A program made the translations under genes and the position numbers. A model generated the notes under the pieces. That model was not told the DNA's origin and searched no databases. It saw nothing but the letters and a program-made list of their open reading frames with translations. Shown piece after piece: positions 1-7,781 of a stretch of DNA of 30,314 nucleotides. Source of the DNA: a bacterium (lineage in GTDB: Bacteria > Bacteroidota > Bacteroidia > Bacteroidales > Muribaculaceae); assembly GCA_004563195.1 (NCBI GenBank), contig SFTJ01000034.1, positions 1 to 30,314 on the forward strand, written 5' to 3'. The first letter of the stretch is position 1, and every line of letters begins with the position of its first letter.

Positions 1-735
1 CTGATAGACTATCATAATCGCTATTTCGTGCCCGGTAATTGCATGGTGGTGGTGTCGGGCAAGATATCGCCGAGCGAACTCGCCCTGGTGCGCAGCACAT
101 TCGTCCGATGGGAAGCACGACCCGTGGAGGAGCGCCACGAGATAGCCGAGCATCCACAACCGTCGATGTTTGAGGTGGTGCAGAAAGACGATGCCGTGCA
201 GAGTTCGGTGCTCATATCCATCGATGCCGTGCCTCGTCTGCATCCCGACTTTATAAAACTGCGAATACTCACCACCGCGTTCGGCGGCTACTATGGCAGC
301 CGCTTGATGCAAAACATACGCGAGGACAAGGGCTACACCTATGGCATTCAGAGCTATATGTTAGGCAGGCTCAACCAAGGCCGCATAGAGATAAGCACCC
401 AATGCGGCACGCAGTACACCGCAGCCGTAATTGAAGAGATAAAGCACGAGATGCGAAAGCTTCGCGAGCAGCCCATAGGCGACGATGAACTCAATCAGGT
501 GCGTAGGTATATGATGAGCGACCTCGTGAAGACCCTCGACAACGCCTTCTCGAGAGCCGTGTTCATAGGGCTCATACGCACCGGCAATATCTATCCCGAA
601 TATTTCGACCGACATTTTGCAGAGTTAAAGACCGTTACGGCACAAGAATTGCAGCACTTGGCACAGCAATACCTAACCGACGACCGCTTGCGCATAGTGG
701 TGGCAGGCGACAAGGCAAATATGGGGTTTGCTTGA
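1..735 (+). CDS. M16-family zinc metallopeptidase-like protein, C-terminal part (5' end outside window)
   Basis: The reading frame is open from the first base, so the gene is cut by the window edge; the GTG at 28 is internal and not a start. About 244 residues are visible. The first residues (YHNRYFVPGNCMVVVSG) resemble the end of the catalytic half of M16 peptidases, where a strand of the type 'NPDNMVLVVAGD' closes the first domain. The rest resembles the non-catalytic partner half, including a GSRLMQNIREDKGYTYG stretch equivalent to the family's 'GSRLFQEIREKRGLAYS' segment. The zinc motif HxxEH of the N-terminal half would lie upstream, so I cannot tell whether this is an active peptidase or an inactive partner subunit. 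Such proteins in Bacteroidota are usually periplasmic. A 241-bp gap separates it from pfp. Confidence 0.85.
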   Translation: MIDYHNRYFVPGNCMVVVSGKISPSELALVRSTFVRWEARPVEERHEIAEHPQPSMFEVVQKDDAVQSSVLISIDAVPRLHPDFIKLRILTTAFGGYYGSRLMQNIREDKGYTYGIQSYMLGRLNQGRIEISTQCGTQYTAAVIEEIKHEMRKLREQPIGDDELNQVRRYMMSDLVKTLDNAFSRAVFIGLIRTGNIYPEYFDRHFAELKTVTAQELQHLAQQYLTDDRLRIVVAGDKANMGFA

Positions 736-893
736 GTCCCGAGGCCGAAAATCGAGGCATCAGGAGTAGCTTGCGCATGGCATAGCACCATTTCGAGACT
801 AAAAGCAATAAGGCAGATGATTTGCTGCAGAAATACATTTTTCCATGTTTTTCTCTTTTAAAGCTCATTAAAAACATTTTAACATGCTAAATA

Positions 894-926
894 GTTGCTT
901 AACTGATAATTTTTTGCGAAATTTGC
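894..926 (+). promoter_or_regulatory. Bacteroidota-type promoter of pfp
   Basis: GTTG at 894-897, 20 nt, then GAAATTTGC at 918-926. This matches the consensus TTTG-N19/20-TAnnTTTGC except for G in place of T at the first base of the -7 box. Transcription would start near 932, leaving a leader of about 45 nt before the ATG at 977. The remainder of the 736-976 gap shows no gene and no clear terminator for the upstream peptidase. Confidence 0.55.
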
Positions 927-976
927 GGCGAAAAAGATTTAGGAAAAAATTCAAAATTCACTTAAAATAACAAAAA

Positions 977-2632
977 ATGGCAAACAAAAGCGCATTACAA
1001 ATTGCACGTTCACAGTATCAGCCAAAATTGCCCTCAGCATTGTGGGGTTCGGTAGTGGCTGTAGAAGGCGAACCAACACAATCAGTAGCAGATCAAGAAG
1101 AAATCAAGGCATTGTTTCCCAACACTTATGGTCTTCCTGAGTTAACATTCGAAAAGAGCCCCAAGGCAGCAAAGGGTGTAGCCCAGAAGTTCAATGTAGG
1201 TGTCATCCTCTCAGGCGGTCAAGCTCCCGGCGGACACAACGTAATCAGTGGTTTGTTCGATGGCGTAAAAGCAATCAACAAGGAAAATCGTCTTTATGGA
1301 TTTTTGATGGGTCCCGGCGGTCTTGTAGATCACAAATATGTGGAATTGACATCAGAAATCATCGATGAATACCGCAATACAGGTGGTTTCGACATCATCG
1401 GTTCAGGCCGTACCAAGCTCGAAGAACCTGAACAATTCGAAAAGGGTCTTGAAATATTGAAGGAGCTCGACATCAAGGCAGTAGTAATTATCGGTGGTGA
1501 CGACTCAAACACCAATGCATGTGTGCTTGCCGAATACTACAAGGCAAAGAATGCCGGCGTACAAGTAATCGGTTGCCCGAAGACCATTGACGGCGACTTG
1601 AAGAACGAATTGATAGAAACATCATTCGGCTTCGACACAGCCACTAAGGTTTATTCAGAAGTGATTGGTAACATACAGCGCGACTGTAACTCAGCAAAGA
1701 AATATTGGCACTTTATTAAGTTGATGGGCCGTTCGGCATCGCACATTGCACTCGAATGCGCACTTCAAACACAGCCTAACTACTGCATCATCTCAGAAGA
1801 GGTAGAAGCAAAGAATATGACACTCGACCAAATCGTAACCGATTTGGCAAATGTAGTGGCAAAGCGTGCAGAGAATGGCGACAACTTCGGTACCGTACTT
1901 ATCCCTGAAGGTTTGATAGAATTCATTCCTGCAATGAAGGCACTTATCGCCGAATTGAACGACCTTTTGGCACGTAGCGCCGAATTTACATCGCTCGACC
2001 GCGCAGCACAACGCGAATTCGTTCTCAAGAGCCTCAGCGAAGCCAATGCAGCAACATTTGCAAGCCTTCCCGAAGGTGTGGCTCGCCAGTTGACTCTCGA
2101 TCGCGACCCTCACGGCAACGTGCAAGTATCGCTCATCGAAACCGAAAAGTTGCTTAGTGAAATGGTTGCCAACAAGTTGGCTGCTATGAAGGCTGAAGAC
2201 AAGTACGTAGGCAAGTTTGCCGCACAACACCACTTCTTCGGTTATGAAGGCCGTTGCGCAGCTCCATCGAACTTCGATGCCGACTACTGCTACGCATTGG
2301 GTTACAATGCAGCACAATTGATCAACTGCGGAGCTACCGGCTATATGTCGTCGGTTCGCAACTTGACCAAGCCATCAGTACAATGGACAGCAGGTGGTAT
2401 ACCTATCACTATGATGATGAACATGGAACGCCGTCACGGTAAGATGAAGCCGGTAATCCAAAAGGCTTTGGTAGACCTCGAAGGCAAGCCATTCCAAAAG
2501 TTCGCTTCGAAGCGTGAAGAGTGGGCTATGAATACTTGCTATTTGTATCCCGGTCCTATCCAATACTTCGGCCCGGCTGAAGTATGCGACCAAACATCGC
2601 GCACACTTTACTACGAGCAAAACGGCAAGTAA
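977..2632 (+). CDS. pfp: Pyrophosphate-dependent fructose-6-phosphate 1-phosphotransferase (long type)
   Basis: A cytosolic glycolytic enzyme that phosphorylates fructose 6-phosphate reversibly with pyrophosphate instead of ATP (EC 2.7.1.90). The protein has 551 residues, the size of the 'long' PPi-PFK group and much longer than the roughly 320-residue ATP enzymes. Visible motifs are GGQAPGGHN in the N-terminal part, GGDDSNTNA (the second Asp of GGDD is the residue associated with PPi specificity; ATP enzymes have Gly there), PKTIDGD with the catalytic Asp, the substrate-binding KLMGRSASHIALECA, and GYEGRCAAPSNFDADYC towards the C-terminus. The ATG sits in an A-rich context without a Shine-Dalgarno sequence. 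It is flanked by its own promoter and a strong terminator, so it is monocistronic. Many GGT, CGT and AAG codons suggest high expression. Confidence 0.96.
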   Translation: MANKSALQIARSQYQPKLPSALWGSVVAVEGEPTQSVADQEEIKALFPNTYGLPELTFEKSPKAAKGVAQKFNVGVILSGGQAPGGHNVISGLFDGVKAINKENRLYGFLMGPGGLVDHKYVELTSEIIDEYRNTGGFDIIGSGRTKLEEPEQFEKGLEILKELDIKAVVIIGGDDSNTNACVLAEYYKAKNAGVQVIGCPKTIDGDLKNELIETSFGFDTATKVYSEVIGNIQRDCNSAKKYWHFIKLMGRSASHIALECALQTQPNYCIISEEVEAKNMTLDQIVTDLANVVAKRAENGDNFGTVLIPEGLIEFIPAMKALIAELNDLLARSAEFTSLDRAAQREFVLKSLSEANAATFASLPEGVARQLTLDRDPHGNVQVSLIETEKLLSEMVANKLAAMKAEDKYVGKFAAQHHFFGYEGRCAAPSNFDADYCYALGYNAAQLINCGATGYMSSVRNLTKPSVQWTAGGIPITMMMNMERRHGKMKPVIQKALVDLEGKPFQKFASKREEWAMNTCYLYPGPIQYFGPAEVCDQTSRTLYYEQNGK

Positions 2633-2727
2633 TTGTCGCGTAGACGTAATTCATTAGGAAAACTGATTCGGGAAGGCTCGGATGATAGAGACCATGCCCG
2701 ACATTATACCTAACTCACAGCTTGCAT

Positions 2728-2762
2728 AATCCTCGGTTTCTAATCAGAGCCGAGGATTTTTT
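2728..2762 (+). terminator. Intrinsic terminator after pfp
   Basis: A 9-bp perfect stem AATCCTCGG (2728-2736) / CCGAGGATT (2750-2758) with a 13-nt loop, followed directly by a T tract. It lies about 95 bp after the pfp stop. On the opposite strand the hairpin is not followed by a T tract, so it should act only on plus-strand transcripts. Confidence 0.85.
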
Positions 2763-2789
2763 GTGATTGATGGTGACGGTGAGGGTTTG

Positions 2790-2914
2790 TCGCTCACGGA
2801 TTTCGTGGATTTTTTGCGGCGGTGTGGGTGATCGCACACAGATTTCATAGATTTAACGGATTTTTTGGTGGCGGTAAGTTTTATCGCTCACAGATTTTGC
2901 GGTTTATCTGTGAG
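2790..2914. repeat. Degenerate 'cacagatttcacggatt'-type repeats
   Basis: Three imperfect units begin with TCGCTCACGGATTTCG (2790), TCGCACACAGATTTCATAG (2832) and TCGCTCACAGATTTTG (2884). The first two share an inner block, GGATTTTTTGCGGCGG (2807-2822) and GGATTTTTTGGTGGCGG (2858-2874). The third unit contains a perfect 9-bp inverted repeat, CTCACAGAT (2887-2895) / ATCTGTGAG (2906-2914). No T tract follows on either strand. The 2633-2947 gap otherwise holds only the pfp terminator; the short open frame here looks like chance. Confidence 0.6.
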
Positions 2915-2947
2915 AATACTGGCAGGTGGTTATCATCTTCGATGTGG

Positions 2948-3925
2948 TTATTGGGCGTTTTTGCCGATGAGTTTTGCTATGGCTATGGCGAGGCGAGTGG
3001 GGCATAGGTTGAGTGCCATAAAAGCTATGCGATAGGCTAAGCCAAATTGCTTGGCGAGGGTGAAGATTCGGCGGCTCGAGGTGGGGTAGGTTGTTTTCCA
3101 TCGGGTGATTTCGATAACGTCGCCGCGCAGCATTTTTATCTTGGCACAGAACTTGATTCGCTCGATGAGAGTGAGGTGCTTATTGTAAAAATCATCACCT
3201 TGCGATTCAAACCATTTGGTGAGGAAATCGGCATAAAACAAGTGGTCGTCGAGTCGCCTTTTGTGATTGGTGTGGGAAAGACTTGAGGGGTTTTGTCGAT
3301 AGTAATATAGTGGCATATCCACTATGCCGATTCGATTGGTAACAGCCATGGCACGAGCCGTAGTAGCGAGGTCCTCCCAGCAGTTTCTACCCGCAACGGG
3401 AAACAATGAATAGCGATTGAAAAGTGAGCGACGAATGAGTTTTCCCCATAATGAAAAATGGAGCACACTTATTGGAATTTTGTTTAAATCGAAGTTTGAT
3501 GACCGAAAACAAACTGCTTTCTCGTGGTCGGGGTAATGCATGATGTGAGGCGACATAACTATGTCGGCATCGCGCAATAGGGCTTCAGAGAGGAGTATTT
3601 CAGCCATTTGGGGGTGCATAAAATCGTCGGAGTCAATACACATTATGTATTCGCCCTTTGCGTGTGTGATGCCGGTAACGCGAGCCGCTGCTAAGCCTTT
3701 GTTTACGTCGTGTGTTAGCACAGTTATATCGAGCTGCGGGTGCTTGGCTATTTCGTTGCGCAGGATAGCCATGCTGCCATCAGTGCCGGCATCGTCGATG
3801 AAAATATACTCGATGTCGGATGCGATAGATTGCCCGAAGAGCGTGCGTAGGCACTCGCCGAGATATGTCTCGACATTATAGATGGGCACGATGGCTGATA
3901 TGTGCTTTGCGGTTATGCCTGACAT
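2948..3925 (-). CDS. Glycosyltransferase, family 2 (GT-A fold)
   Basis: A 325-residue cytosolic or membrane-associated enzyme expected to transfer a sugar from a nucleotide donor, probably for a surface polysaccharide or glycolipid; substrate unknown. The N-terminus reads ISAIVPIYNVETYLGECL, the usual GT2 opening. The nucleotide-binding DDAGTDGS is at residues 44-51, the metal-binding DSDD at 98-101, and a WED catalytic-type motif (NCWEDLATTA) lies about two thirds along. The C-terminal 110 residues are basic and helical, without a clear transmembrane segment. Its ATG lies 13 nt inside the end of the upstream PAS-repeat gene, so the two are probably co-transcribed and translationally coupled. 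No other polysaccharide genes are adjacent, which is unusual for a capsule or O-antigen glycosyltransferase. Confidence 0.9.
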   Translation of the reverse strand: MSGITAKHISAIVPIYNVETYLGECLRTLFGQSIASDIEYIFIDDAGTDGSMAILRNEIAKHPQLDITVLTHDVNKGLAAARVTGITHAKGEYIMCIDSDDFMHPQMAEILLSEALLRDADIVMSPHIMHYPDHEKAVCFRSSNFDLNKIPISVLHFSLWGKLIRRSLFNRYSLFPVAGRNCWEDLATTARAMAVTNRIGIVDMPLYYYRQNPSSLSHTNHKRRLDDHLFYADFLTKWFESQGDDFYNKHLTLIERIKFCAKIKMLRGDVIEITRWKTTYPTSSRRIFTLAKQFGLAYRIAFMALNLCPTRLAIAIAKLIGKNAQ

Positions 3926-5637
3926 AGTGCATCATCTTGTGGGGTTGCTGTAGATTTTTCTTCTTTGCATTCGCGAGTGATAATGCCGCAATAGCGTGAA
4001 GGTTTGCCGTTAATATAGTCGTAAGCAGAGATTACGATAGAGAAGTTTTCGTATTCTTTGCCATGCATATACTTGTAATTCAACTCAGCTTGCTCGATGG
4101 CACAATTAACAATACTTTCCTCGAGCTTCACCATCTCGTCGCGGTTTTCGGGCGCGAACAGACGCAAGTGCGTGGTGATGCTATTAAACTCTTTCACGCT
4201 GTGATTGCTGAATACACGAAAAATCTTGTCGGTAGAGTTATAATCGATGATATATTTGTGCATCATTCGTGCTATGGCAGTGGTTCTGCCTTTAATAGAG
4301 TCGAGATAATATCTTGTCTGATACAATTCGGTGCAGTCAACAATAATACCGGTGATGATGTTGGTGTAGTCGGCATTAGCTTTCTTCGAAGAGCAATAAA
4401 TCTCACACATACGGTCGGGCTTGTCGTCGAATAGTATTCTAATGGTAATGCGGATAGAACTGATTTCGCCGGAAATCATTTGGTTGTATGCGTTTTTGAA
4501 TTTTGTTCTGTCTTCGGGGTTGATAGTTTCCAATATTCCGGAATACGATATTGTTTTCTCCGATTCGGCGTTTGAAATGGTGAAGCACTTGGTGTCGTGA
4601 TTGTAGGTCCATGCTCTCATTTGAGCCACCGGGAGTGCTTTAGTGAGAATGTCTTTCAAGTTTTCGAGCTCGCTTTGACGTTCGCTGTCTTGCGAAACAT
4701 TGCGGGTGCACAAGAGAATACTCTTAATATTGCCGCTCACATCCGACACGGCGTAGAAGTTGGTTTCGACGAAATAATAACGATTGGTCGACATCGCTAA
4801 GATGGGATAACGGCGTCGGTCGGTGCTGATTTCGCCGCTTTTGAGACGTAAAAAAGTCTCAATGAATTGTGGGCGATATTTGGGAGCTATTTGCTTAAAA
4901 ATAATATCCTGTTTGAACTGAGTTTTAACCATTTCGGTGTCTTGCAAACGGAAAAACACATCCGACTTCACATCGTAGAGGTAAGCATTGGTTTTAGTCA
5001 TATTCAAGCACTCGCGGAGTAGGTAAAGTATGTTTTTGGTGCGCTGTTCTTCGATGTATTGGTGGGTGATATTGTAGATCGACAAGATGTAGTTGGTGGT
5101 CTTGGTAGCAGAGTCGACGAGCGATTCCAAGTGATATTTAAACACTGTTTCGCGCTCAATGTTTTTGCCGAAAATCTTCTCCACGCGTTGGTCGTTGAAG
5201 TTTAAGTAGGCTGTGCCTTCTACATTTTTGCCCTCTTTAGCGTTTGTCAGGTGCTCGGAGCTTATGATGGTCGATTCAAACAGGTTGGGAATCAAATCCA
5301 ATCCGTTGGGCGCAATAAGGTCGTAAGTTTTATTGTTGCAGAACAGCGGATTGCCGTCGCAGTCGTAGATTACCGTGGTGCAGGGTAGTGTGTTGAGCAC
5401 TTCGCAAGTGTAATTGTGCAGGAAATAGGGCTTTTGTGTACTGTGGTTAGTGGCAGGTGCGACAGGCAGATAAAAGCGGTGCACTATGTGTTTCGATAAA
5501 AATATCGAAATAGTTGAAAAAATTATGATAATGATAATGGCAACAACCACAGCAATAGTCCTGTTGTTGTTAAGCAAAATGTCGGCCGTTGGCAAACTCA
5601 GAAATATGTTGAGAAGAGTATTGATGAATACTGTCAT
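3913..5637 (-). CDS. Membrane-anchored protein with PAS-like repeats and no output domain
   Basis: 574 residues. A hydrophobic N-terminus (about residues 3-16) is followed by a strong transmembrane helix (about 28-48, VVVAIIIIIIF core), placing the rest in the cytosol. The remainder appears to hold about four PAS-like sensory modules: near 73-190 (VIYDCDGNPLFCNN), 205-318 (AYLYDVKSDVFFRL), 335-440 (RAWTYNHDTKCFTI) and 455-560 (IDYNSTDKIFRVF), joined by helical linkers. I see no histidine-kinase H box, ATPase domain, GGDEF, EAL or DNA-binding domain; the protein ends shortly after the last PAS-like module. It may be a sensor signalling through a partner or a shortened hybrid kinase. The domain calls rest on pattern only. 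It starts the minus-strand unit shared with the glycosyltransferase. Confidence 0.6.
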   Translation of the reverse strand: MTVFINTLLNIFLSLPTADILLNNNRTIAVVVAIIIIIIFSTISIFLSKHIVHRFYLPVAPATNHSTQKPYFLHNYTCEVLNTLPCTTVIYDCDGNPLFCNNKTYDLIAPNGLDLIPNLFESTIISSEHLTNAKEGKNVEGTAYLNFNDQRVEKIFGKNIERETVFKYHLESLVDSATKTTNYILSIYNITHQYIEEQRTKNILYLLRECLNMTKTNAYLYDVKSDVFFRLQDTEMVKTQFKQDIIFKQIAPKYRPQFIETFLRLKSGEISTDRRRYPILAMSTNRYYFVETNFYAVSDVSGNIKSILLCTRNVSQDSERQSELENLKDILTKALPVAQMRAWTYNHDTKCFTISNAESEKTISYSGILETINPEDRTKFKNAYNQMISGEISSIRITIRILFDDKPDRMCEIYCSSKKANADYTNIITGIIVDCTELYQTRYYLDSIKGRTTAIARMMHKYIIDYNSTDKIFRVFSNHSVKEFNSITTHLRLFAPENRDEMVKLEESIVNCAIEQAELNYKYMHGKEYENFSIVISAYDYINGKPSRYCGIITRECKEEKSTATPQDDALCQA

Positions 5638-5684
5638 TTATCTGCGGAATTAGGGTATAAAGATTATTGGCAAAAAGTTCAAAG

Positions 5685-5716
5685 CAAAATTAAAGCAATT
5701 GCCTCAAAAGAGCAAA
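5685..5716 (-). promoter_or_regulatory. Promoter of the PAS protein / glycosyltransferase unit
   Basis: Read on the minus strand, TTTG (5716-5713), a 20-nt spacer and TAATTTTG (5692-5685) form a full match to the Bacteroidota consensus TTTG-N19/20-TAnnTTTG. Transcription would start near 5679, about 40 nt before the ATG at 5637. Confidence 0.6.
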
Positions 5717-5734
5717 TAATTGTGGTTTTTTTAT

Positions 5735-5742
5735 TACATTTG
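5735..5742 (+). promoter_or_regulatory. Possible -7 box before nadE
   Basis: TACATTTG matches TAnnTTTG and lies 47 nt before the nadE ATG. I see no good TTTG at the expected spacing upstream. It sits next to the minus-strand promoter, so the 152-bp region is a compact divergent promoter area. Confidence 0.35.
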
Positions 5743-5789
5743 TAGGTTAAAATCAATCAAAGAGCAAAAATATCAAAAACGTAAAAGTA

Positions 5790-7739
5790 ATGAACTACGG
5801 ATTTATAAGAGTGGCGGCAGTGGTTCCGACAGTGAATGTGGCTGATTGTGAGGCAAATGTCGACCATATAATAAAGAATATACACGAAGCATATAAGCGC
5901 AAAGCACAATTGATAGTGTTTCCCGAGTTGTCGATAACCGGCTACACCTGCGGCGACCTTTTTAAACAAACCACACTAATAAAGAGTGCATTTGAGGGAT
6001 TGGAGCGAATAAGCTCAGCCACCTTGGGGCTCAATGCCCTCGTGGTGGTGGGTTTGCCCATAGTGTTTGAGGGCCGAATGTTCAATTGTGCCGTGGCAAT
6101 ATTCAATGGTGAGATTGTGGGTGTGGTGCCTAAAACATATATCCCCAATTATCACGAGTTTTACGAAAAACGTTGGTTTACATCGTCGTATAACCTTCGC
6201 AAAAACGCCACTATCAACATCGATGGCAAGGAAGTGCCCTTCGGGTGCGACCTGCTCTTCACAATGGGCGATGCCAAGATAGGATGCGAGATATGCGAAG
6301 ACTTGTGGGCTCCCGTGCCGCCGAGTTCGATGCAAGCCATCAATGGCGCAAATATTCTTGTAAACCTATCGGCTACCAACGAACTTACGGGCAAGCACAA
6401 CCGACTCATGTCGCTCATCACCCAGCAGTCGGCGGGCAATATAGCCGCCTATGTGTATGCTTCGAGCGGATATGGCGAATCGACCTCCGACCTTGTGTTT
6501 GCCGGCAATGCCATCATAGCCGAGTTGGGCAATGTGATAAAGAAAGGTGCCCGCTTCAATGTGGGCGAACAGATGGCAATAGCCGATATCGATGTTGAAA
6601 AAATCAACAATGCGCGCATCAATAACGGCACGTTTGGCGATAGTCTCGAACACTATGCCACCGCACACCGCGAGATAGAAGTGCCGGTGATGATTTTCGA
6701 CAATCAGAAACTTGAACGCAAAATTGAGAAAAATCCGTTTGTGCCCACCGACGATGCCATGCTCAACAGTCATTGCGAAGAAATCTTCAACATACAGACA
6801 CAAGGCTTGATGCGCCGCTTGCAGTTTACCGGCACCAAGTCGCTGGTGGTGGGCGTGTCAGGTGGACTTGATTCTACATTGGCATTGCTCATAGCCGACC
6901 GCGCTTTCGGACGCTTGGGATATGACAAGAAAAACATTATAGGCATCACCATGCCCGGCTTCGGCACCAGCGACCGCACCTATACCAATGCGTTGCAGCT
7001 GATGCATTCGATGGGCATCACGGTGAAAGAGATTTCGATAGCCAATGCCGTGCTTCAGCACTTTAAGGACATCGACCACGATGTGAATGTGCACGACGCC
7101 ACCTACGAAAATTCGCAAGCCCGCGAACGCACCCAAATATTGATGGACTGCGCCAATAAATATAACGGAATGGTGCTCGGTACGGGCGACCTCTCCGAAC
7201 TGGCTCTCGGATGGTGTACCTACAACGGCGACCATATGTCGATGTACAGCGTCAATGCGGGTGTGGCAAAAACTTTGGTGAAATGCCTTGTGACATGGAT
7301 TGCAAATAATGTTGCAGCCAAAGAATGGGGCGATGAAGCCAAACGCACTCTGCTCGACATAGTAGACACACCCATCAGCCCCGAATTGACACCGGCCGAC
7401 AACGAGGGTAAGATAAATCAAAAGACCGAAGATCTCGTAGGACCCTACGAGTTGCACGATTTCTTCCTCTTCAATATGCTTGCCTATGGCTTCTCGCCGT
7501 CGAAGATATTTATACTGGCTAAGGAAGCTTTTGCCGACGAATACGACGGTGCCACCATAAAGAAGTGGCTCACCGTGTTCTGCCGAAGATTCTTCTCGCA
7601 GCAGTTCAAACGCTCGTGCTTGCCCGATGGCCCAAAGGTGGGCATAGTGGGTCTGTCGCCACGCGGCGACTGGCGTATGCCGAGCGATGCTTGCGCTGCG
7701 CTATGGATTAAAGAGTGCGAAAATCTTGAAGTGGATTAA
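5790..7739 (+). CDS. nadE: Glutamine-dependent NAD+ synthetase
   Basis: The last step of NAD synthesis in the cytosol: amidation of deamido-NAD with ATP, ammonia coming from glutamine (EC 6.3.5.1). The 649-residue protein has the two-domain glutamine-dependent layout. The N-terminal nitrilase-like glutaminase shows its catalytic triad: Glu46 (FPELSITGY), Lys115 (PKTYIPN) and Cys169 (CEICEDLW). The C-terminal synthetase domain has the ATP pyrophosphatase loop SGGLDST at 357-363, then GTGDLSELALGW and a C-terminal RGDWRMPSDA. The ATG follows an A-rich stretch. It leads a co-directional run; tamB starts 42 bp after its stop. Confidence 0.97.
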   Translation: MNYGFIRVAAVVPTVNVADCEANVDHIIKNIHEAYKRKAQLIVFPELSITGYTCGDLFKQTTLIKSAFEGLERISSATLGLNALVVVGLPIVFEGRMFNCAVAIFNGEIVGVVPKTYIPNYHEFYEKRWFTSSYNLRKNATINIDGKEVPFGCDLLFTMGDAKIGCEICEDLWAPVPPSSMQAINGANILVNLSATNELTGKHNRLMSLITQQSAGNIAAYVYASSGYGESTSDLVFAGNAIIAELGNVIKKGARFNVGEQMAIADIDVEKINNARINNGTFGDSLEHYATAHREIEVPVMIFDNQKLERKIEKNPFVPTDDAMLNSHCEEIFNIQTQGLMRRLQFTGTKSLVVGVSGGLDSTLALLIADRAFGRLGYDKKNIIGITMPGFGTSDRTYTNALQLMHSMGITVKEISIANAVLQHFKDIDHDVNVHDATYENSQARERTQILMDCANKYNGMVLGTGDLSELALGWCTYNGDHMSMYSVNAGVAKTLVKCLVTWIANNVAAKEWGDEAKRTLLDIVDTPISPELTPADNEGKINQKTEDLVGPYELHDFFLFNMLAYGFSPSKIFILAKEAFADEYDGATIKKWLTVFCRRFFSQQFKRSCLPDGPKVGIVGLSPRGDWRMPSDACAALWIKECENLEVD

Positions 7740-7781
7740 AATAATTGACAAAAAACGAAACTACAGATTGACTGATTCGAT

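Noticed and set aside
28..735. GTG at 28 as the start of the M16 gene
   Set aside because: The frame and the family similarity continue upstream to base 1, so the gene is cut by the window edge.
1793..2317. 174-codon antisense frame inside pfp
   Set aside because: pfp is continuous and highly conserved here; the antisense product is Cys-rich and unlike any protein I know.
2787..2914. CRISPR array
   Set aside because: The repeat units are imperfect, differ in spacing (42 and 52 nt), have no unique spacers of constant length, and no cas genes are near.
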